Part shown: positions 34,009-42,825 of the stretch, piece by piece
Layout: each line of letters begins with the position of its first letter
Numbering within the stretch: the first letter of the stretch is position 1
Assembly (NCBI RefSeq): GCF_900089495.1
Contig: NZ_LT605203.1
Location: forward strand, 421,501 to 485,500
Length of the DNA: 64,000 bases
DNA from: Thiomonas sp. X19
GTDB lineage: Bacteria; Pseudomonadota; Gammaproteobacteria; Burkholderiales; Burkholderiaceae_C
Direction: 5' to 3'
The notes under the pieces: generated by a model
What the model saw: only the letters and a program-made list of their open reading frames with translations
Database searches by the model: none
Told to the model about the DNA's origin: nothing
Made by a program: the position numbers and the translations under genes

Positions 34009-35013
34009 TCAGCTGCCGGGAAGGTTGTCCACGTTCGGGAAGAACAGATCCTTCCACGACTGCGGAACAGCCTTGATAGTCCCGACTTTGTGCATGAATC
34101 GCACATATTTCATCACGTGCTGGGGCGTGGTCGTGTAGTCCATCTGCGGATTCTGTAGCATGTTCAGGATGAACCCGACCTTGTCCTTGGTGTCGTGGGT
34201 CGATTTCAGGTACTGCTCGGCAGCCCATTTCTTGTCATGGTTGATCTCGCTGATCGCCTGCCTAAGAGCGGCATAGAACGCGGCGTAGATTTTTGGGTTT
34301 TCTTTGTAAAACTTGGACGTAGTCCACACCAGGTTGAACGACGCTGGCCCGCCCAGGACTGTGTACGAGTTCAGTATCGTGTGGACATGAGGCATCGTCA
34401 GTTCCTGGTACTGGAACGGAGGCGCGCCGAAGTGCGCAGTGATTGCCCCGCTGGCCAGCGCCGCCATCGCAGCAGGGTGACTCATCGATACTGTGAGCGC
34501 GTCGAGCTTGTGTTCCTGGCCAGGGCCAAAAATTTGCTCGGCTGCCATTTGCAGTGTCACGGCTTGGATCGAGACTTTGACCGCTGGTAACCCGATCTTG
34601 TCCTTGCTCGTGAAATCCTTGATGGACTTGACATTCGGATCGGAGGTGTTTAGGTACAACGGCATGGAATTGAGCGCGGCTACACCTTTAATCCTGTAGT
34701 TGTCGCGGGTACGAGCCCAGGCAATGACCATCGGCGCCACACCGCCGGAGGCGAACTGCAGGCTATCCGACAGAAGCGCTGTGTTCATCACGTTGCCTCC
34801 AGCGAACTGCACCCACTTGACCTTTAAGTCCTTGATGCCCCGCGCGGCAGCTTGCTTCTGGATTAGGTTCTGCTCCTGCATGACGATCAGCGGCAAATAG
34901 CTGATGCCGAATTCGCGTGCAACTGATATCTCGTTAACCTCGGCGCTGGCTGTCGCAGAAGTGGCCAGCAGGACTCCGGCCAACAGAGTGGCTCCGATCA
35001 GATGCTTTTTCAT
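34009..35013 (-). CDS. ABC transporter substrate-binding protein (sulfonate/nitrate type)
   Basis: The 334-residue protein has a signal peptide (MKKHLIGATLLAGVLLATSA, cleavage near ATASAE) and a type II periplasmic-binding fold of the SsuA/TauA/ThiY group. Segments supporting this are REFGISYLPLIVMQEQNLIQ near residues 33-52, WVQFAGGNVMNTALLSDSLQFASGG near 66-90, and DKIGLPAVKVSIQAVTLQMAA. Its ligand is unknown; the operon suggests sulfolactate or a related C3 sulfonate. Known sulfolactate degraders mostly use TRAP or other importers, so the ABC type is a variation. It lies between suyB and the ATPase gene. Confidence 0.9.
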   Translation of the reverse strand: MKKHLIGATLLAGVLLATSATASAEVNEISVAREFGISYLPLIVMQEQNLIQKQAAARGIKDLKVKWVQFAGGNVMNTALLSDSLQFASGGVAPMVIAWARTRDNYRIKGVAALNSMPLYLNTSDPNVKSIKDFTSKDKIGLPAVKVSIQAVTLQMAAEQIFGPGQEHKLDALTVSMSHPAAMAALASGAITAHFGAPPFQYQELTMPHVHTILNSYTVLGGPASFNLVWTTSKFYKENPKIYAAFYAALRQAISEINHDKKWAAEQYLKSTHDTKDKVGFILNMLQNPQMDYTTTPQHVMKYVRFMHKVGTIKAVPQSWKDLFFPNVDNLPGS

Positions 35014-35180
35014 GGTGTCTCCTCATGAATGTCAGGCGATGATGTTGGGCGATGTGGTATCGCTCCCCGTTGCGCGCCTTCACAGTCCTCTGTTGCAGGC
35101 GCTGGTTAAACCCCGGCACGATGAATGGTCCGCGCCGGGCGCAACCTCCTTGTGATTGCCAGCGGCAATGATCGACACGT

Positions 35181-36356
35181 TCATGCGCTTTCGTACAGAC
35201 GGGTCAACACGAATTCACGGTGGCCCAGCGCTTCGGCCGCGGTCAGGCGTCCGTTGGCGGTGCGCAAAAGGCATTCCAGCGCCTTGTCGCCAGCCTGGTC
35301 GAGGTTGATCTCGCGCTGCAACAGCCCCGAGACATCGACGTCGATGTGCTCGTTCATCAGGCGCACCGTGCGCGGGTTGGCGCATAGCTTGATCACCGGC
35401 AAGATCGGGTTGCCGATCACGTTTCCCTGGCCCGTCGGAAAAAAATGCGCCACATAGCCCGAAGCGGCGCACAGTGTGACCATCTCGGCCGCGGCTGACG
35501 ATGAATCCATGAACCACAGCCCCGAATGGGTCGGCACCTCGGCTTTGTCGAGCACTCCGTCAACGCGGCATTGCTTGCCGATCTTCTGGATGTTGCCCAG
35601 CGCCTTTTCCTCGATCGTCGTCAGCCCGCCGGCAATATTTCCCTTGGTCGGTTGGCTATCCGACAGATCGCTCGTCTTATGCCGATTGATCATGTCCTGG
35701 TAACGGTTGAACATGAACATGAAGCGCTCGCGCACCTGATCGTTGGCGCAGCGTGCCGCCACGATGCTCTCACCGCCAGTAATCTCAGAGGTTTCGCCGA
35801 ACACCAAAGTGTTGCCCAGTTCGTAGAGCTTGTCGAAGGCGTTGCCCACGGTCGGGTTGGCGCCACAGCCCGAGGTGGTGTCGCTTTCGCCGCATTTGGT
35901 CGACACCCACAGTTCGCTCAATGGGCAGGGCTCGCGCTGTTTCTCACTGGCCCATTGCACATACCCGCGCGCGGCCTGGCTGGCGCGCTTGATGGTGTCA
36001 TGGTCGCCGTGGCCCTCGATGCCGAAGCCAACCACCGGCTTGCCCGTCGCGGCGATGCCGTCGACCACCTTCTTCGTCCAGCCGTCCTCAATGCCGATGA
36101 CCACCACGGCCGCGACGTTGGGGTTGCATCCTGTGCCGATCAGCGTGCGGAAATGCAACTCCAGGTCGGCACCGAACTGCAGGCGGCCGTATGGGTGGGG
36201 AATCGCCATCGTGCCCTTGATGTTGTGGGCCACGGCCTCGGCGGCGGCGTTGGATAGATCATCCAGGGGAAGAATGATGACATGGTTGCGTACACCCACC
36301 CGGCCGTTTTCACGGCGATAACCCAGGATCGTGGTGTCTTTGGAAATGGTTGGCAT
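35181..36356 (-). CDS. suyB: (2R)-sulfolactate sulfo-lyase, large subunit SuyB
   Basis: SuyB with SuyA splits (R)-3-sulfolactate into pyruvate and sulfite. The 391-residue protein belongs to the altronate dehydratase (UxaA C-terminal) family. It begins [20 protein letters not shown], has [18 protein letters not shown] near 75-92, and [20 protein letters not shown] near 156-175 with probable metal-binding cysteines. Its length is that expected for SuyB. The ribosome binding site AGGAAA is retained 5 bp upstream, but an IS element begins only 14 bp before the ATG, separating the gene from suyA and from its native promoter. Transcription must come through or from the IS. Altronate or galactarate dehydratase is less likely because suyA, slcC and comC are present. 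Confidence 0.88.
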   Translation of the reverse strand: MPTISKDTTILGYRRENGRVGVRNHVIILPLDDLSNAAAEAVAHNIKGTMAIPHPYGRLQFGADLELHFRTLIGTGCNPNVAAVVVIGIEDGWTKKVVDGIAATGKPVVGFGIEGHGDHDTIKRASQAARGYVQWASEKQREPCPLSELWVSTKCGESDTTSGCGANPTVGNAFDKLYELGNTLVFGETSEITGGESIVAARCANDQVRERFMFMFNRYQDMINRHKTSDLSDSQPTKGNIAGGLTTIEEKALGNIQKIGKQCRVDGVLDKAEVPTHSGLWFMDSSSAAAEMVTLCAASGYVAHFFPTGQGNVIGNPILPVIKLCANPRTVRLMNEHIDVDVSGLLQREINLDQAGDKALECLLRTANGRLTAAEALGHREFVLTRLYESA

Positions 36357-36366
36357 TGGCTTTCCT

Positions 36367-37976
36367 CTAGGAGACTGTCGGACTTTGCGGTCTTCCGGAT
36401 GAAGACGCTATCCGAGACAATTGCTGCTGCACAACCGAGAGCCCGAGCCGATGAGCCGCTTCGTCCCTGTTGACCGAGACACCGCATATCTGTTGCCACC
36501 GTCGGTGGACGAATGGCTGCCCACTGATCACTTGGCGCGCTTCGTGGTCGAAGTCATCGAGCAGCTTGATCTGGGCGATCTGGCCCGACAGTACGCAGGC
36601 CGGGGCTCGGCGGCGCACCATCCGGCGGTGCTGCTGGGCCTGCTGATCTACGGCTACGCCAACGGCGTGCACTCCAGCCGCAAGATCGAGCGGGCGACCT
36701 ACGACTCGGTGGCGTTCCGCTTTGTTGCGGCCAATACCCACCCCGATCACGACACGCTGGCGACGTTCCGCCGCCGCTTCTTGAAGGAGGTGGAGGCACT
36801 GTTCGTGCAGGTGCTGGTTCTGGCGCGCGAGATGAAGCTGCTCAAGCTCGGACACATCGCGCTGGATGGCACCAAGATCGACGCCAACGCCAGCAAGCAC
36901 AAGGCCTTGTCGTGGGCTCATGCCAACAAGATCGAGGCGCAGCTGCGCCAGGAAGTACAAACGCTGCTGGCGCTGGCAGAGAACAGCGACCGCGCGACGG
37001 TACCCGACGGCATGGATGTGCCGGCGGAGATCGCCCTGCGTGCAGATCGCTTGAGCGCAATCGCGCAGGCCAAGGCCAAGATCGAGCAGCGCGCCAGCGA
37101 ACGCCATCAGGTCGAGCAGCAGGAGTACGAGGCCAAGACCGCCAAGCGCCAAGCCCAGCGCGAGGCGGGCAAGAAGCCGCGCGGCAAGGACCCTGAGCCG
37201 CCAGAGGCCGGCCCCCGGAGCAGCGATCAGGTCAACCTCACGGATGAAGAGTCGCGCATCATGCCCGTGTCGGGTGGGGGCTTCGAGCAAAGCTACAACG
37301 CACAAGCCGGCGTGGACATCGCGACGATGATGGTGATCACCCAGCATGTGAGCCAGGCATCCAACGACAAGCGCGAAGTTGTGCCTACGCTGCAGCAGAT
37401 CCAAGCGTTACCCGCGGTGCTGGGCGAGGTGCACACGCTCATCACGGACAACGGCTTCTTCAGCCAAGCCAACGTGATCGCGTGCAACGACGCGGGTATC
37501 GAGCCGCTGCTGGCGCTCAAGCGGGAGTCGCATCACACGCCGGTGATGGGGCGCTTTGCACCCGATGTGCCCGAGCCCCAGACGACGGATCCGCTCGTGC
37601 AGATGGCACACCGCCTGGGCACGCAAGCAGGCCGAGCCCTGTACGGCCTGCGCAAGCAGACAGTGGAGCCGGTGTTCGGCATCATCAAGCAAGTGATGGG
37701 TTGGCGCCAGATGAGCATGCGCGGGCTGGCCAAGGCACAAGGCGAATGGAGCTTGGTGACCATGGCTTGGAACATCAAGCGCATGCACGTCCTGCGAGCC
37801 GCGTGAGGGCAATAGTGCGCCCCGACCACGCCAAAACCGAGTCCCCAGGCCGCCCCATGTGCCCTCACAGTGTCTCGCCAACCATCGAGAGCGTTCGATC
37901 AGCGCGCCGCTGTCAAAAAAAACGCGTCGCACTGATCAATCGGATTCGCTCGGGTTCAAGTCCGACAGCCTCCTAG
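36367..37976. mobile_element. IS1182-type insertion sequence between suyA and suyB
   Basis: The element spans 36371-37972 (1602 bp) and is flanked on both sides by CTAG (36367-36370 and 37973-37976), a likely 4-bp target duplication. Terminal inverted repeats are GAGACTGTCGGACTT on the left and, reading inward, GAGGCTGTCGGACTT on the right, with one mismatch. It carries one intact transposase gene on the plus strand, opposite to the suy operon. Intact ends and gene suggest a recent insertion. Right-end sequence 37910-37922 has a run of eight A. Confidence 0.9.
36451..37806 (+). CDS. IS1182 family transposase
   Basis: The protein has 451 residues from the ATG at 36451; a TTG start ten codons earlier is possible. 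It has the N-terminal Tnp_DUF772 domain (DEWLPTDHLARFVVEVIE near residues 14-31 and LGLLIYGYANGVHSSRKIE) and a DDE catalytic domain. Candidate catalytic residues are Asp in IALDGTKIDANASKHKAL, Asp in TLITDNGFFSQANV and Glu in VEPVFGIIKQVMGWRQMSMRG. A charged, coiled-coil-like insertion (KIEQRASERHQVEQQ, then Lys/Arg-rich) separates the first two. The open frame is intact, so the element may still move. Confidence 0.92.
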   Translation: MSRFVPVDRDTAYLLPPSVDEWLPTDHLARFVVEVIEQLDLGDLARQYAGRGSAAHHPAVLLGLLIYGYANGVHSSRKIERATYDSVAFRFVAANTHPDHDTLATFRRRFLKEVEALFVQVLVLAREMKLLKLGHIALDGTKIDANASKHKALSWAHANKIEAQLRQEVQTLLALAENSDRATVPDGMDVPAEIALRADRLSAIAQAKAKIEQRASERHQVEQQEYEAKTAKRQAQREAGKKPRGKDPEPPEAGPRSSDQVNLTDEESRIMPVSGGGFEQSYNAQAGVDIATMMVITQHVSQASNDKREVVPTLQQIQALPAVLGEVHTLITDNGFFSQANVIACNDAGIEPLLALKRESHHTPVMGRFAPDVPEPQTTDPLVQMAHRLGTQAGRALYGLRKQTVEPVFGIIKQVMGWRQMSMRGLAKAQGEWSLVTMAWNIKRMHVLRAA

Positions 37977-38097
37977 GGCTTGTCAGAAGTTCCGGGAGCG
38001 TCGAACGGATTGGCGCAATGTGCCGGCAGCGGGGCTATCCCATGCTGTGCCCGGGCCGGCGCGCAAGTCGACGCGGCATGGCGCACATGACGGCTGC

Positions 38098-38379
38098 TTA
38101 CCAGCGCTTGGTCTTGATGTTGTGGACATGCGCGTGCTCGCCGGCATGGATCGGGGCGACGACCTTGCCGATATCGACGGCGTATTTCCAGACGGTGTCG
38201 CCAACGGCCATGTCCTTGAGCGCGACCTTGTGGCCGATCGGGATGTCTTGCGCCGCCTTGACGCCGGTCATGCGGTCTTCATCCATGATCCAGCCATTGA
38301 GTTCCATGCCTGCCTTGACGCCCTCAACGACGACGACGGCAACGGAATCCTTGGAATCGTGCAGTACGAAGTGAATCAT
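38098..38379 (-). CDS. suyA: (2R)-sulfolactate sulfo-lyase, small subunit SuyA
   Basis: The 93-residue protein is the SAF-type small subunit matching the N-terminal part of altronate dehydratase. It begins MIHFVLHDSKDSVAVVVVEG and contains AAQDIPIGHKVALKDMAVGD (42-61), a typical SAF turn, and ends IHAGEHAHVHNIKTKRW; the HAHVHN segment is shared with UxaA. It has a strong AAGGAG site upstream. It is the first gene of the minus-strand sulfolactate operon, divergent from the GntR regulator, but is now separated from suyB by an IS element. Without the IS the original suyA-suyB gap would have been about 135 bp. Confidence 0.88.
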   Translation of the reverse strand: MIHFVLHDSKDSVAVVVVEGVKAGMELNGWIMDEDRMTGVKAAQDIPIGHKVALKDMAVGDTVWKYAVDIGKVVAPIHAGEHAHVHNIKTKRW

Positions 38380-38448
38380 TCTGTCTCCTTGGGATGTATG
38401 TGCCTCGGGCTCGCGCCCACACTGCTTCGTGCCAGCATACGCATGCAT

Positions 38449-38478
38449 ATCATCTAAGTCAACTAGATGACCTAGATG
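38449..38478. promoter_or_regulatory. Candidate GntR operator between suyA and the regulator gene
   Basis: TCATCTA and TAGATGA form a 7-bp inverted repeat with a 7-bp spacer (38450-38470), and a further TAGATG lies at 38473-38478. The site is 70-100 bp upstream of suyA and 80-110 bp upstream of the GntR gene, where a single operator could control both. Binding is inferred from position and symmetry only. Confidence 0.55.
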
Positions 38479-38560
38479 TATTCCCGGGTAAAATAGAACC
38501 GAATGTTTCGGGCTATGGCGTGCCCGGCCTTGCCACCCAGCACAAAACGAACGAGTCGCG

Positions 38561-39313
38561 ATGACAGACGAAATCTCAACGGGAATGTCTCCGGGCACAC
38601 ACCTGTACAAAGAGGTGAAGCACAAGATCACCGAATCGCTGCGCACCGGGGAGTGGAAGCCTGGCGAGGTCATCCCCTCGGAAAAAAAGCTCGGCGAGCG
38701 CTTCTCCGTGAGCATCGGCACGGTGCGCAAGGCGGTCGACGAGCTCACTGCGGAGAACGTGCTGATCCGCCACCAGGGGCGCGGGACCTTCGTCGCCTCG
38801 CATGGTCGAGGACGGTACTTTTTTTCGTTTTTCCATATCGTGCGCCAGGATGGGCATCGCGAATTCCCCACCGTCGAACTCGTCGAGTTCGACAGGCGTC
38901 AGGCTGATGCGAAAACGGCCGCCGTCCTGGGCATCGGTGTCGGCGACAAAGTCCTGTGCTTCACCAACAGGCTCAGCCTGCAGGGCGACCCAGTCATCCT
39001 GGATCAAATCATCGTGCCCGCCGCGCTGTTCAAGACCCTGACCGAGCGCACGCTGCGTGAGCGTCGCTCCACCATCTACCAGCTTTACCAGGAACAGGCC
39101 GGCATCAGTGTGATCCGGACCGCAGACCGCGTTCGCGCGACCAAGGCGGATTCCGGCAAGGCGCGGCTGTTGCGGGTGCCAACGGGACACCCGCTTCTGT
39201 TGGTGGTGCGCGTGGCCCATTCATTCAAGGACCGGCCGGTCGAATTGCGCCACTCTTACGTCAACACCGACCGTTACGAATACGCCGTCGACCTGATCGG
39301 TGACCAGCTCTAG
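38561..39313 (+). CDS. GntR/HutC family regulator, candidate SuyR
   Basis: The 250-residue protein has a GntR winged helix (LYKEVKHKITESLRTGEWKP, IPSEKKLGERFSVSIGTVRK, up to RGTFVASH near residue 82) and a UTRA effector domain of the HutC subfamily after residue 95, ending VELRHSYVNTDRYEYAVDL. It is divergent from suyA across 181 bp with a dyad in the middle, so it most likely controls the sulfolactate operon, as the regulators named SuyR do elsewhere. The effector is probably sulfolactate or an intermediate; this is inference. It is followed by the ggt pseudogene. Confidence 0.88.
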   Translation: MTDEISTGMSPGTHLYKEVKHKITESLRTGEWKPGEVIPSEKKLGERFSVSIGTVRKAVDELTAENVLIRHQGRGTFVASHGRGRYFFSFFHIVRQDGHREFPTVELVEFDRRQADAKTAAVLGIGVGDKVLCFTNRLSLQGDPVILDQIIVPAALFKTLTERTLRERRSTIYQLYQEQAGISVIRTADRVRATKADSGKARLLRVPTGHPLLLVVRVAHSFKDRPVELRHSYVNTDRYEYAVDLIGDQL

Positions 39314-39403
39314 CCCATGGCGGCAACGGCCGCCGTAGAGTGACTGCGGCCAAATCTCCCGCCGTCAGATGCCGTCCCTTCCGTTTCGTGAGGTGAATCG
39401 GCC

Positions 39404-39915
39404 ATGCAGTCTTTCAGCTTCCGTGCAACCTATCCGTCAATCCGGCAGCCGGTGTTCGCGCGTAACGTGGTGGCCACCGCACAGCCGGGCTTTGCCGCAG
39501 CCTTCATGCCCGATGGCCGTGCCCCCGAGATCGGCGAAACTTGGCGGTTTCCTGCAGCGGCGCGCGCACTGCAGCCATTGGCATGAGCAGCGGGGAAGCC
39601 TTCTATCGCGGGGAGATCGCAGAAGCGCTGGCGCGACACTCTGCCGCCTATGGGGGCGCCATGAGTCGCGACGCTCTGGGGGGATCTCATTCCAGAACCG
39701 CGGCCACGCTTTTTCGCTGCAGCCCGGACCCAATGTGGTCGCACCGGGCAGGCGCCCGTTCCACACCATCATCCCCGGTTTTGTGACTAAGGGGGATCTG
39801 GCCGTGATGGCCTTCGGGGTCATGGGCGTCACAACATGCAGCCGCAAGGTCGTGTACAGACCCTCGCACGCATGCTGGCCTGGGGCCAGAACCCGCAGAG
39901 GCAATGCGTTAGAAA
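39404..39915 (+). pseudogene. Decayed gamma-glutamyltransferase gene (ggt remnant)
   Basis: Pieces of a gamma-glutamyltranspeptidase occur in order in three frames. They are [16 protein letters not shown] joined to [20 protein letters not shown] (39434-39561), then [26 protein letters not shown] (39592-39669), [25 protein letters not shown] (39750-39824) and, after a one-base deletion near 39826, [21 protein letters not shown]. Long internal segments and the C-terminus are missing, and no piece contains the catalytic Thr region. The gene is therefore a deleted, frameshifted relic cut off where the next regulator ends. The intact enzyme would cleave glutathione-type gamma-glutamyl bonds in the periplasm. 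Confidence 0.82.
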
Positions 39916-39918
39916 ATG

Positions 39919-40734
39919 TCACGGGCCTGTGTGATGGGGCACGACGGTCGTCAGCGAAACGCTCAATTGGTAGACATCAGGACGCAGAAAATGCGTCGTC
40001 ATCTCGATAGGCGCCCCGGACTTATCTCGCGAGATTCGGTCGAGGACGAGTAGGAAGCTGCTTTGCGACAGGCCTAAGAGCCGGCTGATACTTGCTGATG
40101 GCTGTTGGCAGCTCACCAGATTGTCTGCCCTTGTCACCTGCAAACCAAGCTTGGCCTGAAGCACTTCGTAGATCGGCGTCGACTCGAAGTCCGCGCGGCT
40201 GAGGTGGCGGCCAATCTCGCATGGCACTCTGACCCGCGTCAACGCATGCGGAATGCCCCGTGATCGGTACAGCCTCAGAAAGGTGAACACCGGCCTTTCC
40301 CAAGCATCGAGTTCAGGTGGCAAGTCCGGTGATTCTTCCCAAAAAGAATCAATGACTTCAGTATGCAGGTCGGCGCCGACTTGACGAAACGTCTCGAAAA
40401 AGGGGGCTAGGCGATCTAGCGAGTGAACAATTTTTGGAACCGGCTGCGAGACAAAGGTGCCCTTGCCCCGCCTTCTGAAAAGAACCCCTTCATCCACCAA
40501 ACGTTGCACCGCCTTGCGTACCGTGGAACGGCTCACCGCATAACGCTGCATGAGGGCGTCATCCGTCTGCAACTGCATGCCTGGCTGGTTATGCGATGCG
40601 ATGTAGTCGCGAAGACGATCGGCGATCTGCTCGTAGAGCGCATGAGCGCTATCGCGTTGGAGTGCGCCTACGTCGATTCCCTGCGCTGTCGTCGATGTCT
40701 TCGCTCGACGTGCGGCGGCGGTTGAGTGCGGCAT
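39919..40734 (-). CDS. GntR/HutC family transcriptional regulator
   Basis: The 271-residue protein has a GntR winged helix at about residues 30-100 ([53 protein letters not shown]) and a UTRA domain in the second half, ending [12 protein letters not shown] and [19 protein letters not shown] 30-residue Ala/Thr-rich N-terminus precedes the DNA-binding domain, so the true start may be slightly downstream. It is divergent from the aconitase-X operon, separated by 842 bp that include operator-like dyads just upstream of this gene. It is a plausible regulator of that operon; the effector is unknown. Confidence 0.88.
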   Translation of the reverse strand: MPHSTAAARRAKTSTTAQGIDVGALQRDSAHALYEQIADRLRDYIASHNQPGMQLQTDDALMQRYAVSRSTVRKAVQRLVDEGVLFRRRGKGTFVSQPVPKIVHSLDRLAPFFETFRQVGADLHTEVIDSFWEESPDLPPELDAWERPVFTFLRLYRSRGIPHALTRVRVPCEIGRHLSRADFESTPIYEVLQAKLGLQVTRADNLVSCQQPSASISRLLGLSQSSFLLVLDRISRDKSGAPIEMTTHFLRPDVYQLSVSLTTVVPHHTGP

Positions 40735-41576
40735 AAAGCGATATCTCCCTAGAAGACGTTGGTGCGACCATCAATTGACACACCATAAAAAGTATGTCAA
40801 TGTATGCATACAAGTACAGCTAATTCAAATTGGATGGGTACGGTGTTGCCAACAAATCAAAGTATTGTCTCGTACCCCGGCCTCTTGCGGTCTCATCCCG
40901 GTCAGGCAATCGAGCAGCAGGTTCGCAGCGGTGGGGAACATGCCCGCGTGTGTAGCCTTGTCTCCTGCAGAGACGCCAACCACGACCAAGTCGGACAGTC
41001 CGCGAGCACGGGACTGGCTTTCCCCATCGCGCGCGTGACGAGGCGCGTAAGCACGGATTCGAGAGGCCGCCGATGCGGCGCGCTCGTGCGTGTGTTTGGG
41101 CTTTGGCGCAAGGTCAACTCGCATGGGCTAAAGAGCGCACCTGACGTTATCGCCAATACCGCCTCGGCCCATCAGACGAGCGTTCTGCCCGACATCGCCA
41201 CGAATCCCAGTGCCACACAAACCAGGGCGCTTATCCGATATGGGAGGCGTGACGCGGGCACACCGCGGGCTCGTGCCCGCGCGCCGATGCCCACTGACCT
41301 GGCCGCAAAGGCGCACGAATGGTGCAGACAACGTTTTTGCCTGGGTCGTCTGCGCAGGTCGCATGTGGCGCCAGTCTTTGCGCGCGCTCAGAGTGCCAAA
41401 CAAGGCCCCATGTATGACAGCGTATTCCTGAACAGCGTGTGGCATATACCTCGAAGCCGACCACCCCCCAAGCAGCGCGCGGACGAAATCTCGAGGCTCG
41501 CTTGCATCGAGCGGCGCGGTCCGCGTGAGGCGGCAACAAGTCATCACAACAATTTTGATGAAGCACGGAGAACACT
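40735..41576. other. 842-bp intergenic region upstream of the aconitase-X operon
   Basis: No convincing gene is seen. An open plus-strand frame (40804-41580) has no homology pattern and poor codon character. A short minus-strand frame near 40900-41050 has a hydrophobic stretch (DLVVVGVSAGDK) that may be a relic of an unidentified gene. The first 80 bp are AT-rich and hold dyads that may be operators. The length suggests a decayed gene between the regulator and the operon. Confidence 0.5.
40776..40812. promoter_or_regulatory. Operator-like dyads upstream of the second GntR gene
   Basis: TTGACA and TGTCAA form an inverted repeat across about 16 bp (40775-40800), immediately followed by the perfect 12-bp palindrome TGTATGCATACA (40801-40812). 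Both lie 40-80 bp upstream of the regulator start, which suits autoregulation. The TTGACA could also be a -35 element. Assignment is by symmetry and position. Confidence 0.45.
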
Positions 41577-42818
41577 ATGAGACTGACCCCTGAAGAACAG
41601 GGCATGCTAGATGGCAAGAACGGCGAGGCAGTACGAGAGGCCCTTGAATACCAGTTGGAGATCGGGAAATTCTGGGGTGCCGAACGATTCGTCAAGATTA
41701 CAAATGCCCACATGATGGGCGATATCGAAGTGATGGGAGATGCGGGTCTCGGTTTCATGAAGCGCGCGTGCGAACACCATACACGATGCAGCGTCCCAAT
41801 CACCACCAACGCCCGGTGCATGGATTTTCCTTACGTCGACAAGCTCGGCCAACACCAGGCCGAGGCGGTGAAGGAAAAGCAAATCATCCAATATCTGCGC
41901 AAAATGAATGTATGCACCAGCGATACGTGCATCAACTATCAAACCGTCTATCAGCCGCACATCGGGGAGCATGTGGCGTGGGGTGACACCGGCACGGTCA
42001 TTTATGCCAATTCCGTATTTGGCGCGCGTACCAATTTCGAAGGAGGGCCATCAGCGCTCGCTGCCGCAGTCACTGGCCGCACGCCTGAATATGGCTTTCA
42101 TTTGGAACGTCATCGCAAGGGAACGATCAGCGTGCGTCTGGACGCGCAGCTTAATGATCTTGCCGACTGGGGGGCGATCGGAAAAATCGTCGGCGAGAAA
42201 CATCCAAATTATTACGCAGTCCCTGTTTTCCATGGCATGCGACGCGCGCCCGTTGCCGACGAGCTGAAACATCTCGGTTGTGCCTTGGCCAGCTACGGAT
42301 CGATGGCAATGTTCCACATGGTCGGCGTAACCCCAGAGGCGCCAACGTTGGAAGCAGCGTTCGGAACGAATGCGCCTGCCGAAGAAATGGTCATCACAGA
42401 CAGCGATTTGGCGCGCGTCTACGCAAGTTACAGCTTGGGCGATCGGAGTGCCAATCTGGTGGTGTTTTCGGGACCGCAACTGTCGTTGTTTGAGATGAAG
42501 GACATCTCCCAGAGATTCGCGGGGCGTCATGTCCATCCCGGGACGCAAGTCTTCGTCACAACCGCGGCATCCGTCAAAGCATCAGCTCGTGAGCTGGGCT
42601 ACCTCAAAGATCTGGAAGACGCGGGAGTGACCGTGCTCGAAGGTGTGTGCTTCTACATCCTCGAAAACCTCTCAGAAATGCGTGTCAAAAACCAATGGAC
42701 CAACATGATTTCGAATTCGGCAAAGATCGTCAACATCATCGGAGCACATCGCTTCAACACCATTCTGCGCGAGACACAGGCCTGCGTGGATATCGCGTGT
42801 ACGGGAAAACTGGTCTGA
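41577..42818 (+). CDS. Aconitase X (AcnX) catalytic subunit, hydro-lyase of unknown substrate
   Basis: The 413-residue protein is an aconitase X catalytic domain (DUF521). Family segments are MRLTPEEQGMLDGKNGEAVR at the start, CTSDTCINYQTVYQPHIGEH (residues 113-132), the strongly conserved YANSVFGARTNFEGGPSAL near 144-162, and C-terminal CFYILENL and TNMISNSAKIVNII. Known AcnX enzymes are archaeal mevalonate-5-phosphate dehydratase and bacterial cis-3-hydroxy-L-proline dehydratase, both [Fe-S] or metal dependent. Here the small swivel domain is a separate downstream gene. No proline-catabolic partner is adjacent, so the substrate is open. GC content is clearly lower than in the core genes, suggesting transfer. 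Confidence 0.87.
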   Translation: MRLTPEEQGMLDGKNGEAVREALEYQLEIGKFWGAERFVKITNAHMMGDIEVMGDAGLGFMKRACEHHTRCSVPITTNARCMDFPYVDKLGQHQAEAVKEKQIIQYLRKMNVCTSDTCINYQTVYQPHIGEHVAWGDTGTVIYANSVFGARTNFEGGPSALAAAVTGRTPEYGFHLERHRKGTISVRLDAQLNDLADWGAIGKIVGEKHPNYYAVPVFHGMRRAPVADELKHLGCALASYGSMAMFHMVGVTPEAPTLEAAFGTNAPAEEMVITDSDLARVYASYSLGDRSANLVVFSGPQLSLFEMKDISQRFAGRHVHPGTQVFVTTAASVKASARELGYLKDLEDAGVTVLEGVCFYILENLSEMRVKNQWTNMISNSAKIVNIIGAHRFNTILRETQACVDIACTGKLV

Positions 42819-42825
42819 GGACGCC

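Noticed and set aside
37951..37972. T-arm-like GGTTCAAGTCC suggesting a tRNA
   Set aside because: It is the right inverted repeat of the IS1182-type element, and no acceptor or anticodon arm can be built.
40804..41580. 258-codon frame upstream of the AcnX gene
   Set aside because: No family, no ribosome binding site and low-complexity Arg/Ser content; treated as non-coding or relic DNA.
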